This document shows positions 8,365 to 18,408 of a stretch of 64,000 nucleotides of DNA, piece by piece. Source of the DNA: Leeia speluncae (GTDB taxonomy: Bacteria; Pseudomonadota; Gammaproteobacteria; Burkholderiales; Leeiaceae). Below the pieces are notes generated by a model. That model searched no databases. It worked only from the letters and a program-made list of their open reading frames with translations, and had not been told where the DNA came from. Where the stretch lies: contig NZ_JAJBZT010000003.1 in the NCBI RefSeq assembly GCF_020564625.1, forward strand, positions 186,001 to 250,000, given 5' to 3'. Position 1 is the stretch's first letter; each line of letters starts with the position of its first letter. The translations under genes were made by a program, and so were the position numbers.

Positions 8365-10452
8365 ATGTCAGAAGTCATTTCAGCTACGCCAGATCCCTTT
8401 CGTAAACTCGCCGGCTTTACCGATCCTAATCGCCAAAAGCTAGCCAAGCTCGGCCTTACACGGTTGGAAGATTTGGTATTGCATTTGCCACATCGTTACG
8501 AAGATGAAACGCAGTTGTATGGCATCACCGAAGCGCCGCATGATCGGGTCGTTGTCGTCGAAGGCCTCATCAAAAAAAGCGAAGTGCAAATTCGTCATCG
8601 CAGACAATTGATTGCCGAAGTAGCCGATAAAACGGGACGTTTAGTTGTCCGTTTTCTCAATTTCTATCCCTCACAGCAAAAGCAATGGCAAGTCGGTAAA
8701 TCGGTTCGGTTAATCGGCGAAATTAAGCATGGTTTCTTTGGTTTGGAAATGGTGCACCCTCGCGCCAAGTTTAGTGGGCTAGATGCGCCACTGGGTAACC
8801 AATTTACCCCGGTTTACCCCACGACCAACGGACTCTCCCAAGACACCCTCGCGAAACTAGTTGGCATTGCATTAAAACATGTCCTGTTAGACGATACCTT
8901 GCCAGCCTCGATTGTCGGTGCGTATAAACTACCACCACTAGAAAAGAGCATCCGGTTCTTGCATTCGCCTCCGGTAGAGAGTGATTTATACCCCCTTACC
9001 GCCAAAACACACCCGGCTTGGAAACGGTTAAAGTTTGATGAGTTACTCGCACAGCAACTCACCCTCCTGTCTAACCGTGCCAAACGCAGAGAAGTTCCTG
9101 CGCCAATCCTTACGTCTACCGGTCAGTTAACTGGCCAACTATTAGCCAGCCTCCCCTTTGCGCTCACACCTGCACAAAGCCGCGTTGTTGACGAAATTTG
9201 CCGTGATTTAAGCCGCAATGTACCGATGCAACGTTTGCTGCAAGGGGATGTGGGTAGTGGTAAAACCATTGTCGCCGCACTCGCCGCTCTGCAAGCTGTC
9301 GAAAATGGCATGCAAGCTGCCTTTATGGCCCCCACCGAGTTACTAGCCGAACAACACTTCCGCAAGCTAACCGAGTGGCTAACGCCCATGGGTATCCGCA
9401 TTGGCTGGGTATCTGGCAGCCAAAAGAAAAAAGAACGGGAAACCAACCTAGCGGCGATTTCATCAGGCGAAGTGCAAATTGCGGTAGGTACGCATGCACT
9501 TTTTCAAGACAAAGTCAGCTTTGCCAATTTGGCCTTATTACTGGTAGATGAACAACACCGATTTGGTGTCGGGCAGCGGCTACAACTTCGCAGCAAAGGC
9601 AGCGATGAAAACCGAGCACCGCATCAGCTAATGATGTCGGCAACACCTATCCCCCGTACCTTGGCGATGAGCTATTTTGCGGATTTGGATGTTTCTGTGA
9701 TTGATGAACTTCCACCAGGTAGAACACCCATCGTCACCACCTTGTTAGATAACCGTAAGCGCGAACACTTGATAGAACGAGTGGGCGCCGCTTGCCGCCC
9801 CGCACCAGCAGGGCAAGGCGCGCAAGCCTATTGGGTTTGTCCGCTGATTGAAGAGTCTGAAGCATTACAACTACAGACCGCCGTTGCCACCCACGAAACA
9901 CTTCAAGCGATGTTGCCCGACCTGCGTATTGGCTTAGTCCACGGCAAATTGCCACCAAGTGAAAAACAAGCGGTGATGCGATCATTCAAAGACCATGAGT
10001 TAGATATCTTGGTCGCAACCACCGTGATTGAAGTGGGCGTAGACGTGCCAAATGCCACGCTAATGGTGATCGACCACGCTGAACGGATGGGTTTAGCGCA
10101 ACTACATCAATTACGTGGTCGAGTTGGACGCGGCAGCAAAGCAAGTTACTGTACTTTGCTATATCAAGCGCCATTAGGCGAAATCGCCCAAGCCCGACTA
10201 GACCTCATGCGCCGAAGCACAGATGGCTTCGAGATTGCGCGTGAAGACTTACACATTCGCGGCCCAGGTGAACTATTAGGCAACCGTCAAAGTGGCGTGC
10301 CATTACTGCGGTTTGCAGATCTAGAAAGAGATACGGATTTACTCGAAATTGCGAGAAATCTGGCGCCAAGATTATTAGCCGAGCAACCAGAAGTGGCTGC
10401 CGCCCATCTAGAAAGATGGATCGGCAACCGAACAGGTTTATTAGACGCCTAA
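8365..10452 (+). CDS. recG: ATP-dependent DNA helicase RecG
   Basis: A 695-residue branched-DNA helicase for fork regression and recombination repair. An N-terminal wedge/OB domain ([20 protein letters not shown]) precedes the helicase core: Walker A GDVGSGKT, Walker B-type [10 protein letters not shown], motif [13 protein letters not shown], and motif [13 protein letters not shown]. The C-terminal [13 protein letters not shown] is diagnostic of RecG. Normal length. It starts 135 bases after ridA, beyond a terminator, so it is its own unit, and its end overlaps the convergent chemoreceptor gene by 4 bases. Confidence 0.96.
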   Translation: MSEVISATPDPFRKLAGFTDPNRQKLAKLGLTRLEDLVLHLPHRYEDETQLYGITEAPHDRVVVVEGLIKKSEVQIRHRRQLIAEVADKTGRLVVRFLNFYPSQQKQWQVGKSVRLIGEIKHGFFGLEMVHPRAKFSGLDAPLGNQFTPVYPTTNGLSQDTLAKLVGIALKHVLLDDTLPASIVGAYKLPPLEKSIRFLHSPPVESDLYPLTAKTHPAWKRLKFDELLAQQLTLLSNRAKRREVPAPILTSTGQLTGQLLASLPFALTPAQSRVVDEICRDLSRNVPMQRLLQGDVGSGKTIVAALAALQAVENGMQAAFMAPTELLAEQHFRKLTEWLTPMGIRIGWVSGSQKKKERETNLAAISSGEVQIAVGTHALFQDKVSFANLALLLVDEQHRFGVGQRLQLRSKGSDENRAPHQLMMSATPIPRTLAMSYFADLDVSVIDELPPGRTPIVTTLLDNRKREHLIERVGAACRPAPAGQGAQAYWVCPLIEESEALQLQTAVATHETLQAMLPDLRIGLVHGKLPPSEKQAVMRSFKDHELDILVATTVIEVGVDVPNATLMVIDHAERMGLAQLHQLRGRVGRGSKASYCTLLYQAPLGEIAQARLDLMRRSTDGFEIAREDLHIRGPGELLGNRQSGVPLLRFADLERDTDLLEIARNLAPRLLAEQPEVAAAHLERWIGNRTGLLDA

Positions 10453-12065
10453 AGTTTGTATTTTTGCAGAATATTCATTTGCTCACTCGCCAACTGATCT
10501 AGTCGGTTAGCGGTTGCTAAAGCTGCTTCGGCAGATGCACTCGCTTCTTCCGTCATTTGTGTGATGCGTTCAATCTGCACGGCGATATTGCTTGTTGCGG
10601 AACTTTGCTCATGAATGGCAAGCGCAATCTCTTCTACATTACTTGCTGTGTTTTCTGCCGCCTCGCCAATTTTTTCGATGGCACCACCTGCTTCATCGGC
10701 ACGTTTCACACTGGCATTTACTTCTTCTAAAGTTAATTCCATTTGCTGACGCGCACTATTAGACAATTGGCGCATTTGGTTAATCGTGCCAGCAATTTCT
10801 TGTGTCGATAATGCAGTACGTTCCGCCAATTTTCTGACTTCATCTGCGACCACCGCAAACCCGCGCCCCTGCTCACCCGCCCTTGCCGCTTCAATGGCTG
10901 CATTTAATGCGAGTAGGTTGGTTTGGTCAGCCACTTCTTTAATCACGGCCAAGACGGCACCAATTTGGTTGCTTTGTTGATCGAGCAACTTTACCGTTTC
11001 ATCGGTATTTTTTACCGTGGCAGAAATTCGGCGAATATCGTCAATCGTACTCCCAATAATTTGCGCCCCTGCAATGGCTAATTGGCCTGAAGTTTTCGCC
11101 AACCCTTGTGATTGATGAGACTGATCGGCCACTAGCTGAATACTCACGGCCATTTGCTCCGTCGTCGCGGCCACATTTTCTGTTGCATCACTTTGGGTAT
11201 CCGATGCTTGGGCGAGTTGTTGCGCATTCGCCGTCATCTGATTTGCACTATTTGCCACTTCCTGAGAACTAGCCAACAGCACTTGCAGGTTTTGCTGCAT
11301 ACGATCAAGCAACTCATTTAAACCATGAATCGTTTTTCCGACCTCATCTTCCGTCGTTACTTTAGCTCGCTTCGTAAAGTCCAAAGTCGAACTCACCTCA
11401 TGGACGGTTTGATATAGCGTATTTAGCCCACTACGAATCGTTAGGTATAGTTTAAACCCCATCCACGCAGAAAGAATCAACCCAGCCAGCGCCCCCCAGA
11501 TAATGACTTGACGTCCAATCACCTCTGCTTTTTTTGCTGAATCCGCATTTTGCAAACCAAGCGCATTACTATGGCTAACCTGTGCTTCAAGATTGTCTTC
11601 TAACTGCTTCGCTTTTGGCGCCAAGACGTTCTTCATCAGTTTTTCTGCAGCGGCCAAATCACCCGAATTAGAAACTTCAATCGCCTCTTTTAATGACTGC
11701 TGGTAGCCGGCAAATGTCGCCAACGATACGCTGAGTAGTTTTTTGTCTTGTTCGTCGCTGAGATATTTTTCCTGATAAGTTTTTAGAAATTTTGTGACAT
11801 TGGCGTCAGCGGCTTTCATTTCCGCTTCATAGCTATCTTTCGATGAAAGATCCGTCGTCAGCACAAATTTAATCATTGCCGCATTGACTTTAACGGCCTC
11901 AGCCTTGGCATTTTGCAATATAGATAGACTAGGCAGCGTATCGTTAAAGGCGGTATCAAGTTCTTTTCCAATGCTGCGCATTTGCAATATACCAGCCACA
12001 CCGACCACCAACACGGAAGCCAACGCCACCGCAAATGCTACCAATGTTTTGCTCGCAATCTTCAT
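10449..12065 (-). CDS. Methyl-accepting chemotaxis protein
   Basis: A 538-residue chemoreceptor. The first membrane helix is at residues 7-29, a helical periplasmic domain rich in Lys and Ala follows, and the second helix lies near 186-207 ([18 protein letters not shown]). A HAMP linker comes next, then the cytoplasmic signalling domain with the conserved hairpin tip [20 protein letters not shown] and [16 protein letters not shown]. It lacks a C-terminal NWETF-type CheR tether and ends NILQKYKL. The ligand cannot be predicted. No che genes are nearby; the rbs genes start divergently 350 bases away, so ribose-related chemotaxis is only a possibility. Confidence 0.94.
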   Translation of the reverse strand: MKIASKTLVAFAVALASVLVVGVAGILQMRSIGKELDTAFNDTLPSLSILQNAKAEAVKVNAAMIKFVLTTDLSSKDSYEAEMKAADANVTKFLKTYQEKYLSDEQDKKLLSVSLATFAGYQQSLKEAIEVSNSGDLAAAEKLMKNVLAPKAKQLEDNLEAQVSHSNALGLQNADSAKKAEVIGRQVIIWGALAGLILSAWMGFKLYLTIRSGLNTLYQTVHEVSSTLDFTKRAKVTTEDEVGKTIHGLNELLDRMQQNLQVLLASSQEVANSANQMTANAQQLAQASDTQSDATENVAATTEQMAVSIQLVADQSHQSQGLAKTSGQLAIAGAQIIGSTIDDIRRISATVKNTDETVKLLDQQSNQIGAVLAVIKEVADQTNLLALNAAIEAARAGEQGRGFAVVADEVRKLAERTALSTQEIAGTINQMRQLSNSARQQMELTLEEVNASVKRADEAGGAIEKIGEAAENTASNVEEIALAIHEQSSATSNIAVQIERITQMTEEASASAEAALATANRLDQLASEQMNILQKYKL

Positions 12066-12309
12066 GTATCCGCTCCTCTTTATTGGGCAGTTTTATTGTG
12101 TTTCTGATTGCGAGTATGGAAATCTCCCTTCTATATTCATACGCATTTTTTAAAGAAAACCTATACGCTCATGTAACCAACTGGTCAGTCAGTTAATCCG
12201 CCTTATATTCCGCTCGCTATTTCCCCCTTCACTCGGTGGATGTTTTTTTATTTTTAAAACATCTCGTCAAACGGTTGACAAAAATGCGGCAGCGCAACAT
12301 CGAAAGTTG

Positions 12310-12338
12310 TTGATTTGCTTATTTTGTGCACATAAACT
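12310..12338 (+). promoter_or_regulatory. Candidate sigma-70 promoter of the rbs operon
   Basis: TTGATT (12310-12315) and TAAACT (12333-12338) are separated by 17 bases and lie 78 bases upstream of the rbsB start. The first operator begins 3 bases after the -10 element, so a repressor there would block initiation. Confidence 0.5.
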
Positions 12339-12341
12339 GCA

Positions 12342-12367
12342 CGCAAACGATTGCGCAAACGTTTGCG
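12342..12367. promoter_or_regulatory. Tandem LacI-family operators (probably RbsR sites)
   Basis: CGCAAACGATTGCG (12342-12355, near-palindrome) and CGCAAACGTTTGCG (12354-12367, perfect 14-base palindrome) overlap by two bases. The central CG with AAACG/CGTTT arms is typical of LacI/GalR family operators. The LacI-type gene rbsR is in the operon downstream, so autoregulated repression relieved by ribose is inferred. Confidence 0.75.
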
Positions 12368-12416
12368 TCATTGTTTTCTACCAAATAAAGTCAGAATAGA
12401 CACTTAGGAGAACCTG

Positions 12417-13364
12417 ATGAACTCACGCCGTTTTGCTTTAAAAACCTTAGCAGCGATCACCACTGTTGGTTTGTTCGCTAGCAGCAGTGCATTTGCTGAT
12501 GCTGCACATCCAAAGGTCGCGCTAGTGATGAAATCCCTAGCAAATGAATTCTTCCAAACCATGCAAGATGGTGCGAAGGCTCATCAGAAACAGCACAGCA
12601 AAGATTACGCATTAGTGAGCAACGGTATTAAAGACGAAACCGATACCGCAGCACAGATCAAAATCGTTCAGCAAATGATGGTTGAAAAAGTAGATGCAAT
12701 CGTGATTGCACCAGCAGACTCTAAAGCGCTAGTACCAGTGCTAAAAGAAGCCGTATCTAAAGGCATTATTGTTGTAAACATCGACAACAAACTTGATGCA
12801 GCAGCATTGAAAGAAAAAGGCATTACCGTACCGTTTGTTGGCCCAAACAACCGCACTGGCGCAAAACTAGTGGGTGACTACCTAGCAAAATCGATCAAAG
12901 CAGGCGATAAAGTAGCGATCCTAGAAGGTGTTTCTACCACCCTTAACGCGCAACAACGTACCCTAGGCTTCAAAGACGCGATGGCAGCAGCAAAAGCCAA
13001 CGTAGTAAACGTGCAGTCTGGCGAATGGGAAATGGACAAAGCGAACACGATCGCTAGCGCAATGTTGCGTGAAACACCAGATCTAAAAGCGATCTTGGCG
13101 GGTAACGACAATATGGCACTAGGCGCAGTGGCGGCGATCAAAACTGCAGGCAAATCAGGCAAAGTAGCTGTTGTTGGTTACGATAACATCTCTGCTATCC
13201 AACCAATGCTAAAAGATGGCCGTGTATTAGCGACTGCAGATCAGTTTGGTGCACAACAAGCTGTGTTTGGTATTGAAACTGCATTAAAAGCAGTGAAAGC
13301 AAAAACACCGCAAAACAAACTGCCAGCAGTTGTTGAGACCAATGTTAAATTGGTAACCAAGTAA
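12417..13364 (+). CDS. rbsB: Ribose ABC transporter periplasmic binding protein
   Basis: A 315-residue periplasmic sugar-binding protein. A signal peptide ends near residue 27 (SSSAFA/DAAHP). The mature protein has the type I binding fold with VALVMKSLANEFFQTMQDGA, DAIVIAPADSKALVPVLKEA and ILAGNDNMALGAVAAI, closely following the RbsB pattern. The ATG follows AGGAG. First gene of rbsBACRKD, placed directly behind the operators. A hairpin after its stop probably raises its level over the membrane subunits. Confidence 0.93.
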   Translation: MNSRRFALKTLAAITTVGLFASSSAFADAAHPKVALVMKSLANEFFQTMQDGAKAHQKQHSKDYALVSNGIKDETDTAAQIKIVQQMMVEKVDAIVIAPADSKALVPVLKEAVSKGIIVVNIDNKLDAAALKEKGITVPFVGPNNRTGAKLVGDYLAKSIKAGDKVAILEGVSTTLNAQQRTLGFKDAMAAAKANVVNVQSGEWEMDKANTIASAMLRETPDLKAILAGNDNMALGAVAAIKTAGKSGKVAVVGYDNISAIQPMLKDGRVLATADQFGAQQAVFGIETALKAVKAKTPQNKLPAVVETNVKLVTK

Positions 13365-13371
13365 TCTTGCT

Positions 13372-13412
13372 TTGATCCCGCTCGTTCTGCGAAATTGATC
13401 TGGCGGGATCAA
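13372..13412 (+). other. Intercistronic stem-loop between rbsB and rbsA
   Basis: TTGATCCCGC (13372-13381) and GCGGGATCAA (13403-13412) form a perfect 10-bp stem with a 21-base loop. No U-run follows, so it is not a typical terminator. Such hairpins after binding-protein genes commonly protect the upstream mRNA from 3'-5' decay. It ends 12 bases before the rbsA ATG and could also limit rbsA translation. Confidence 0.65.
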
Positions 13413-13424
13413 TGGAATACTACC

Positions 13425-14957
13425 ATGACAAGTAGCGCACTCTTTCATGCATCTGGTATTGGCAAGCATTACGCAGGCCCGGTGCTACAGCATATTGACC
13501 TGACCCTGCACGCTGGCGAAGTCTTAGCACTCACCGGTGAAAATGGGGCGGGCAAAAGTACCCTATCAAAAATCATTGCGGGTTTAGTGACGCCAACTAG
13601 TGGCGTGATGCTATTAGATGGAAAAGACTTCCGCCCTGATAGCCGTAAATCGGCCGAGCAACAAGGCGTTCGGATGGTGTTGCAAGAGTTAGGGTTGATC
13701 TCTACCTTAACTGTTGCCGAAAACTTACTATTAGATCGTCTGCCAAACCGTGGCGGTTTTATTCGCAAACAAGCCATGCTGGACTTGGCGAAAAAGCAGA
13801 TGGAAACCATTGGTTTAGGACATATCGATCCTGAAACCCCTGTTAGCCAATTAGGTATTGGCCACCAGCAAATGGTAGAGATTGCCCGCAACTTAGTGGG
13901 TAACTGCAAAGTGCTGATTCTAGACGAACCCAGTGCCATGCTAACCAACCGTGAAGTTGAGCATCTTTTTGAACAGATCGAAAAGCTCAAAGCACGTGGC
14001 GTTGGCATTATCTATATTTCACATCGCCTAGACGAACTCGAAAAAATTGCAGATCGTGTGACCGTACTTCGAGATGGCCACCTGATTGAAACACGTCCAA
14101 TGAAAACCACCACACAAGACGAAATTGTTCGCTTGATGGTAGGTAAAGACGTACAAGAAAGCATGGACCGACCTCGCCGTCCAACTAGCGGACTCGCACT
14201 TAGCTGCAAACACCTAAGCCGTGGCAGTGCAGTAAAAGATGTCAGCCTAGATTTACATAATGGAGAGATTTTAGGCATCGCTGGGTTAGTTGGCTCTGGC
14301 CGTACCGAACTACTCCGCTTAATTTTTGGTGCAGACCAACGAGACAGTGGTGAGATCGCCCTCAAAAACCAATCTATTCCGATGAAGCATTCACCAGTTA
14401 AAGCGGTGAAAGCCGGCATTGGTTTGGTTACAGAAGACCGTAAAGCACAAGGGTTGCTGCTTAGCCAATCGATTCGAGTGAATACCACTTTAGCGAATCT
14501 TCCCGATGTTTCACAACGGACGTGGCTACAAGCCGCGAAAGAAATTCGCTTAGTCAGTGAAATGCGCGAACTGTTAGGCATCCGTAGCCACTCCATCGAG
14601 CAAACCACCGGAGAACTCTCTGGCGGTAATCAGCAAAAAGTGGTTTTTGCTCGCTGGATTCATCGCAATTGTGATGTGTTACTGTTAGATGAACCAACCC
14701 GTGGTGTAGATATCGGTGCACGTGCAGATATTTACAAAGAAATGGACAAGATGGCCGCCAATGGCAAAGCCCTCTTGATGGTGTCAAGTGACCTTCGTGA
14801 GTTGATGTCCGTCTGCGATCGAATTGCCGTCATGAGTGCGGGCAAACTCATAACCATTTTTGAGCGTGGCTCTTGGTCACAACAAGCCTTGCTAGAAGCC
14901 GCGTTTAGCGAATATAGCTCGATGAAGCATGGCGCAGCCACTGCACAAACCCATTAA
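13425..14957 (+). CDS. rbsA: Ribose ABC transporter ATP-binding protein
   Basis: A 510-residue ATPase with two nucleotide-binding domains, typical of sugar importers. The first has an intact Walker A (GENGAGKST). The second has the degenerate GLVGSGRTE usual for RbsA/MglA and a full signature LSGGNQQKVVFARWI with LLLDEPTRGVDIGA. The ATG at 13425 is preferred over an upstream in-frame TTG at 13395, which lies inside the intercistronic hairpin. Confidence 0.94.
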   Translation: MTSSALFHASGIGKHYAGPVLQHIDLTLHAGEVLALTGENGAGKSTLSKIIAGLVTPTSGVMLLDGKDFRPDSRKSAEQQGVRMVLQELGLISTLTVAENLLLDRLPNRGGFIRKQAMLDLAKKQMETIGLGHIDPETPVSQLGIGHQQMVEIARNLVGNCKVLILDEPSAMLTNREVEHLFEQIEKLKARGVGIIYISHRLDELEKIADRVTVLRDGHLIETRPMKTTTQDEIVRLMVGKDVQESMDRPRRPTSGLALSCKHLSRGSAVKDVSLDLHNGEILGIAGLVGSGRTELLRLIFGADQRDSGEIALKNQSIPMKHSPVKAVKAGIGLVTEDRKAQGLLLSQSIRVNTTLANLPDVSQRTWLQAAKEIRLVSEMRELLGIRSHSIEQTTGELSGGNQQKVVFARWIHRNCDVLLLDEPTRGVDIGARADIYKEMDKMAANGKALLMVSSDLRELMSVCDRIAVMSAGKLITIFERGSWSQQALLEAAFSEYSSMKHGAATAQTH

Positions 14958-14975
14958 TTTTGCAGGAAAAACATC

Positions 14976-15959
14976 ATGACCACCCAAAGTCAGACTGCTA
15001 ACCAAGCCAGCCAACTAAAGCAGCAGCTTGGAAACTACCTAGGCCTCATCATTGCACTATTGCTCATGGTGGGTTTATTTAGTTATTTAAGTGAGTATTT
15101 TCTTAGTTTAGATACCTTCACCACCATTGCGAACGAAATCCCAGCCGTAGCAGTAATGGCCGTTGGCATGACCTTTATTCTTATCATCGGCGGTATTGAT
15201 CTATCCGTTGGTTCGGTCATGGCACTTTCTAGTGCTGTAGCGGGTATTGCCATGCTGCAATGGCACTGGAGCTTATTCCCAGCCATGCTACTTGCCATGC
15301 TAACTGGCTTAGTTACCGGCATGATTAACGGGGTGATTTCAGTTGGCTGGCGTTTACCTTCTTTTATCGTCACCTTAGGCATGCTAGAAGTAGCACGTGG
15401 CGGAGCGTACATTGCAACCGACTCTAAAACCCAATATATCGGTAGCGCAATTGATTGGTTAAGTGCGCCGGTGGTTGGCCAATTGTCACCGTCTTTCTTT
15501 ATTGCGATTGCAATTGTGATCATTGCCCAGATTATCTTGGTGAAAACTGTATTTGGCCGTTACATGATTGGTATTGGTACAAACGAAGAAGCCATTCGCT
15601 TAGCAGGTGTTGATCCTCGCCCAGTGAAAATCGCGGTGTTTGCCATTACCGGTTTATTAGCGGGTCTTGCCGGTATTATGCAAGCATCACGCCTTGAAGC
15701 AGCAGACCCGAACGCGGGGATTGGTGCAGAACTAGTCGTGATTGCAGCCGTTGTGATTGGTGGCACTAGCTTAATGGGTGGCCGTGGCTCAGTTGCCAAC
15801 ACATTCTTAGGTGTATTGCTCATTTCAGTGCTAGAAGCTGGATTGGCACAAATTGGTGCCTCAGAACCAACAAAGCGCATTATCACCGGTTGTGTAATTA
15901 TTATTGCCGTTGTGCTAGATATGTACCGTGAACGTCGTCGTAACCGTCGCTCACACTAA
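14976..15959 (+). CDS. rbsC: Ribose ABC transporter permease
   Basis: A 327-residue inner-membrane permease with eight or more hydrophobic segments. AVGMTFILIIGGIDLSVGSVMAL and the loop RYMIGIGTNEEAIRLAGVD are RbsC hallmarks, and the C terminus carries GGTSLMGGRGSV. It starts 18 bases after rbsA behind GCAGGAAA and would form the homodimeric channel with RbsA. Confidence 0.94.
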   Translation: MTTQSQTANQASQLKQQLGNYLGLIIALLLMVGLFSYLSEYFLSLDTFTTIANEIPAVAVMAVGMTFILIIGGIDLSVGSVMALSSAVAGIAMLQWHWSLFPAMLLAMLTGLVTGMINGVISVGWRLPSFIVTLGMLEVARGGAYIATDSKTQYIGSAIDWLSAPVVGQLSPSFFIAIAIVIIAQIILVKTVFGRYMIGIGTNEEAIRLAGVDPRPVKIAVFAITGLLAGLAGIMQASRLEAADPNAGIGAELVVIAAVVIGGTSLMGGRGSVANTFLGVLLISVLEAGLAQIGASEPTKRIITGCVIIIAVVLDMYRERRRNRRSH

Positions 15960-16040
15960 TCTGGCAATTTGCCAATTTAAATGCAATAAATACACAGTTG
16001 AAACACGCGGTTAACTCACCTAGCGTATACCAGAGCTACT

Positions 16041-17051
16041 ATGGCAACCATTAAAGATGTCGCATTACATGCAGGCGTATCGGTCACCACCGTCTCACAC
16101 GCGCTAAATGGCACTCGCTTTGTTAGCGAAGAGGCCAAGCAACGCATTGAGACGGCAGTAGCTACGCTAGGTTACGTGCCTAGTGCGATCGCAAGGAGTT
16201 TGAAACACAACTCCACCCGCACCCTAGGGATGATGATTCCAAATAATTCAAACCCCTACTTTGCGGAAATTATTCGCGGCGTAGAAAGCCAGTGTTTTGA
16301 TGCGGGTTACAACCTTGTTTTATGTAATTCTGATAACGACCCAGAAAAACAGTCTTGCCATCTTCGCGTATTGGCAGAGCGGCGGATTGATGGGCTGATC
16401 TTAGTCGCTTCAGGCGCAGAAGCAGCACTAGCCAGCCAATTAGAAAGTCTCAACGTACCGCTGGTATTGGTCGATCGCAACATTATTGGCTTAGATAGCG
16501 ATCTGGTTCAGGTAGACCATACATCGGGCAGCAAAATGGCGACAGACCATCTCATTCAACTCGGTCATCGTAATATTGCCTGTATTAGCGGCCCGGCAGG
16601 TTTAGCACCAAGCACAGAAAGACGTGCGGGCTGGAAATTAGCCCTACAAGCAGCAGGCATTGATCGTCGAGAAGGCGATGTGGCACGTGGTGACTTCACT
16701 AGCCGTGGCGGGTTCAATGCAATGCAAACCTTACTGGCAAGAAACGATCGTCCAACCGCTGTGTTTGTTTGTAACGATGTGATGGCAATTGGTGCAATGA
16801 GTGCGATTCACCAAGCAGGTTTATCCGTACCGGGTGATATCTCGATTGTTGGATTCGATGATATTGAATTAGCCGCGTATACCATCCCGCCACTTACTAC
16901 CATTGCGCAGCCGAAAAAGGCGATTGGCGTGGGTACGGCAGAATTACTACTAGAGCGCTTGTCAGGTGGCCGTACGCAAACTCGCCAACTGATCTTGCAA
17001 CCAGAATTAATTGTTCGGCAGTCTTCTGCCGCCCCTTCTACTCTTTCATGA
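16041..17051 (+). CDS. rbsR: LacI-family ribose operon repressor
   Basis: A 336-residue repressor. The N-terminal helix-turn-helix is TIKDVALHAGVSVTTVSHAL, followed by a hinge helix with PSAIARSLK and a periplasmic-binding-like sensor domain (RTLGMMIPNNSNPYFAEIIR). It lies inside the operon between rbsC and rbsK rather than at its end, so its level tracks operon activity. Its likely targets are the paired operators at 12342-12367. Ribose as inducer is inferred from context. Confidence 0.92.
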   Translation: MATIKDVALHAGVSVTTVSHALNGTRFVSEEAKQRIETAVATLGYVPSAIARSLKHNSTRTLGMMIPNNSNPYFAEIIRGVESQCFDAGYNLVLCNSDNDPEKQSCHLRVLAERRIDGLILVASGAEAALASQLESLNVPLVLVDRNIIGLDSDLVQVDHTSGSKMATDHLIQLGHRNIACISGPAGLAPSTERRAGWKLALQAAGIDRREGDVARGDFTSRGGFNAMQTLLARNDRPTAVFVCNDVMAIGAMSAIHQAGLSVPGDISIVGFDDIELAAYTIPPLTTIAQPKKAIGVGTAELLLERLSGGRTQTRQLILQPELIVRQSSAAPSTLS

Positions 17052-17063
17052 TTTGATTCAACA

Positions 17064-17981
17064 ATGATGCAAAACTCATCCGCTCCTATTCTTGTGATTG
17101 GCAGTCTTAACATGGACTTGGTCATGCGTACTCCACGTGTACCAGCAGCCGGGGAAACACTCCTCGGACATGACTTTGCCACCCATCATGGTGGAAAAGG
17201 AGCCAATCAAGCTTTTGCCTGCGCAAGACTAGGCGCCAATGTCCGTATGATTGGTCGAGTTGGTAAAGATGATTTTGGTCAGAGTTTAATCAACGGCTTA
17301 AAAGAAGCCGGCGCAGAAACCAGCGCGGTTCAAACAGTAGAGACAGCCACCGGCATTGCCATTATTTTAGTGGAAGATAACGGCCAAAACCGCATTCTAC
17401 TTTCTGCAGGTGCGAACGGTACGTTTACCCCAGAAGATATCGATGCCTTAGAAGCAGATATCCAAGCCGCCTCTTTGCTTATCTTGCAATTCGAGATTCC
17501 CATCCCTGCCATTATTCGCATTTTAGAAATTGCGAAAAAGGTGGACACCAAAGTGTTAGTCAACCCTGCACCAATGGCCGAGTTACCCGATTGGGCATGG
17601 CAAGCGATCTCCTACCTCATCCCTAACGAAACCGAAGCAACCGAACTCACCGGTATTTCGGTGACGGATGTAGAAAGTGCTCACCAAGCAGCGCTGAAAC
17701 TACAAGAACAAGGTATTCATCAAGTAATGATTACCTTAGGTAGCCAAGGTGTTTACGCATTAGGCAAAGAAGCAAATGGCCATTTCCCGGCACAAAAAGT
17801 CACTGCCGTAGACACCACCGCAGCGGGTGACACATTTATTGGCGGCATTGCCACCGGCCTACAAGAAGGTATGGCATTAACCGAAGCGATCGCCTTTGGC
17901 CAAGCAGCCAGCGCCATTACCGTCAGCAGGCAAGGCGCACAAAGCTCCATTCCGCATCGTCACGAAATTACGCTGCCTTAA
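17064..17981 (+). CDS. rbsK: Ribokinase
   Basis: A 305-residue PfkB-family kinase that makes D-ribose 5-phosphate with ATP. Signature 1 is HHGGKGANQAFACARLGA. The C-terminal signature DTTAAGDTFIGGIATGL contains the anion hole and the catalytic Asp of GD. The substrate-binding N-terminal NMDLVMRTPRVPAAGET is as in RbsK. It starts 12 bases after rbsR at tandem ATGs; the first is used here. Confidence 0.94.
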   Translation: MMQNSSAPILVIGSLNMDLVMRTPRVPAAGETLLGHDFATHHGGKGANQAFACARLGANVRMIGRVGKDDFGQSLINGLKEAGAETSAVQTVETATGIAIILVEDNGQNRILLSAGANGTFTPEDIDALEADIQAASLLILQFEIPIPAIIRILEIAKKVDTKVLVNPAPMAELPDWAWQAISYLIPNETEATELTGISVTDVESAHQAALKLQEQGIHQVMITLGSQGVYALGKEANGHFPAQKVTAVDTTAAGDTFIGGIATGLQEGMALTEAIAFGQAASAITVSRQGAQSSIPHRHEITLP

Positions 17982-18001
17982 TCAATTCATCGCGAGCTAA
18001 C

Positions 18002-18397
18002 ATGAAAAAAACAGGATTGCTTCACGCCAAACTTACCGAGATCATTACCGCTGCTGGTCATGGGGATTTAATCGTGATTGGCGATGCAGGGTTGCCAGTA
18101 CCCGCCAATACCCCGCTGATTGATCTAGCAGTTGTACCAGGCTTGCCTAAATTTCTAGATGTGCTTACAGCAGTTGCCAATGAATTAGCCATTGAAGCCG
18201 TGCTAATTGCCGCAGAAACCGCGAACCATAGCCCAGAAATTCAAACCGGTATTGAAACTGCCACGCAGGGCATTACTAAAGATACGATCAGCCATGAGCA
18301 GTTAAAAGACCTCAGCAAAACTGCCAAGGTCATTATCCGCACAGGCGAATGCACCCCCTACGCGAACGTAATTCTTCGCGCAGGTGTCACATTCTAA
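18002..18397 (+). CDS. rbsD: D-ribose pyranase
   Basis: A 131-residue RbsD/FucU mutarotase interconverting pyranose and furanose ribose, which provides the furanose form for ribokinase. MKKTGLLHAKLTEIITAAGH contains the catalytic-site His20, followed by GDAGLPVP; the C terminus RTGECTPYANVILRAGV fits the family. Last gene of the operon, 20 bases after rbsK. I see no terminator before the convergent esterase gene 12 bases on. Confidence 0.94.
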   Translation: MKKTGLLHAKLTEIITAAGHGDLIVIGDAGLPVPANTPLIDLAVVPGLPKFLDVLTAVANELAIEAVLIAAETANHSPEIQTGIETATQGITKDTISHEQLKDLSKTAKVIIRTGECTPYANVILRAGVTF

Positions 18398-18408
18398 TTC
18401 GCTGCAGC

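Larger units (their letters stand above)
12066..12416. other. Divergent intergenic region between chemoreceptor and rbs operon
   Basis: 351 bases without a gene. It holds the rbs promoter/operator cluster (12310-12367) and the rbsB ribosome-binding site AGGAG. The part nearer the chemoreceptor is AT-rich, and I see no clear sigma-28 type promoter there. Confidence 0.6.

Noticed and set aside
12275-12280. TTGACA as the -35 of the rbs promoter
   Set aside because: Nothing like a -10 lies 16-18 bases downstream (CATCGA); TTGATT/TAAACT at 12310-12338 fits better.
13395-13424. Longer rbsA start at TTG 13395
   Set aside because: It lies in the intercistronic hairpin and adds residues unlike RbsA; ATG at 13425 is better.
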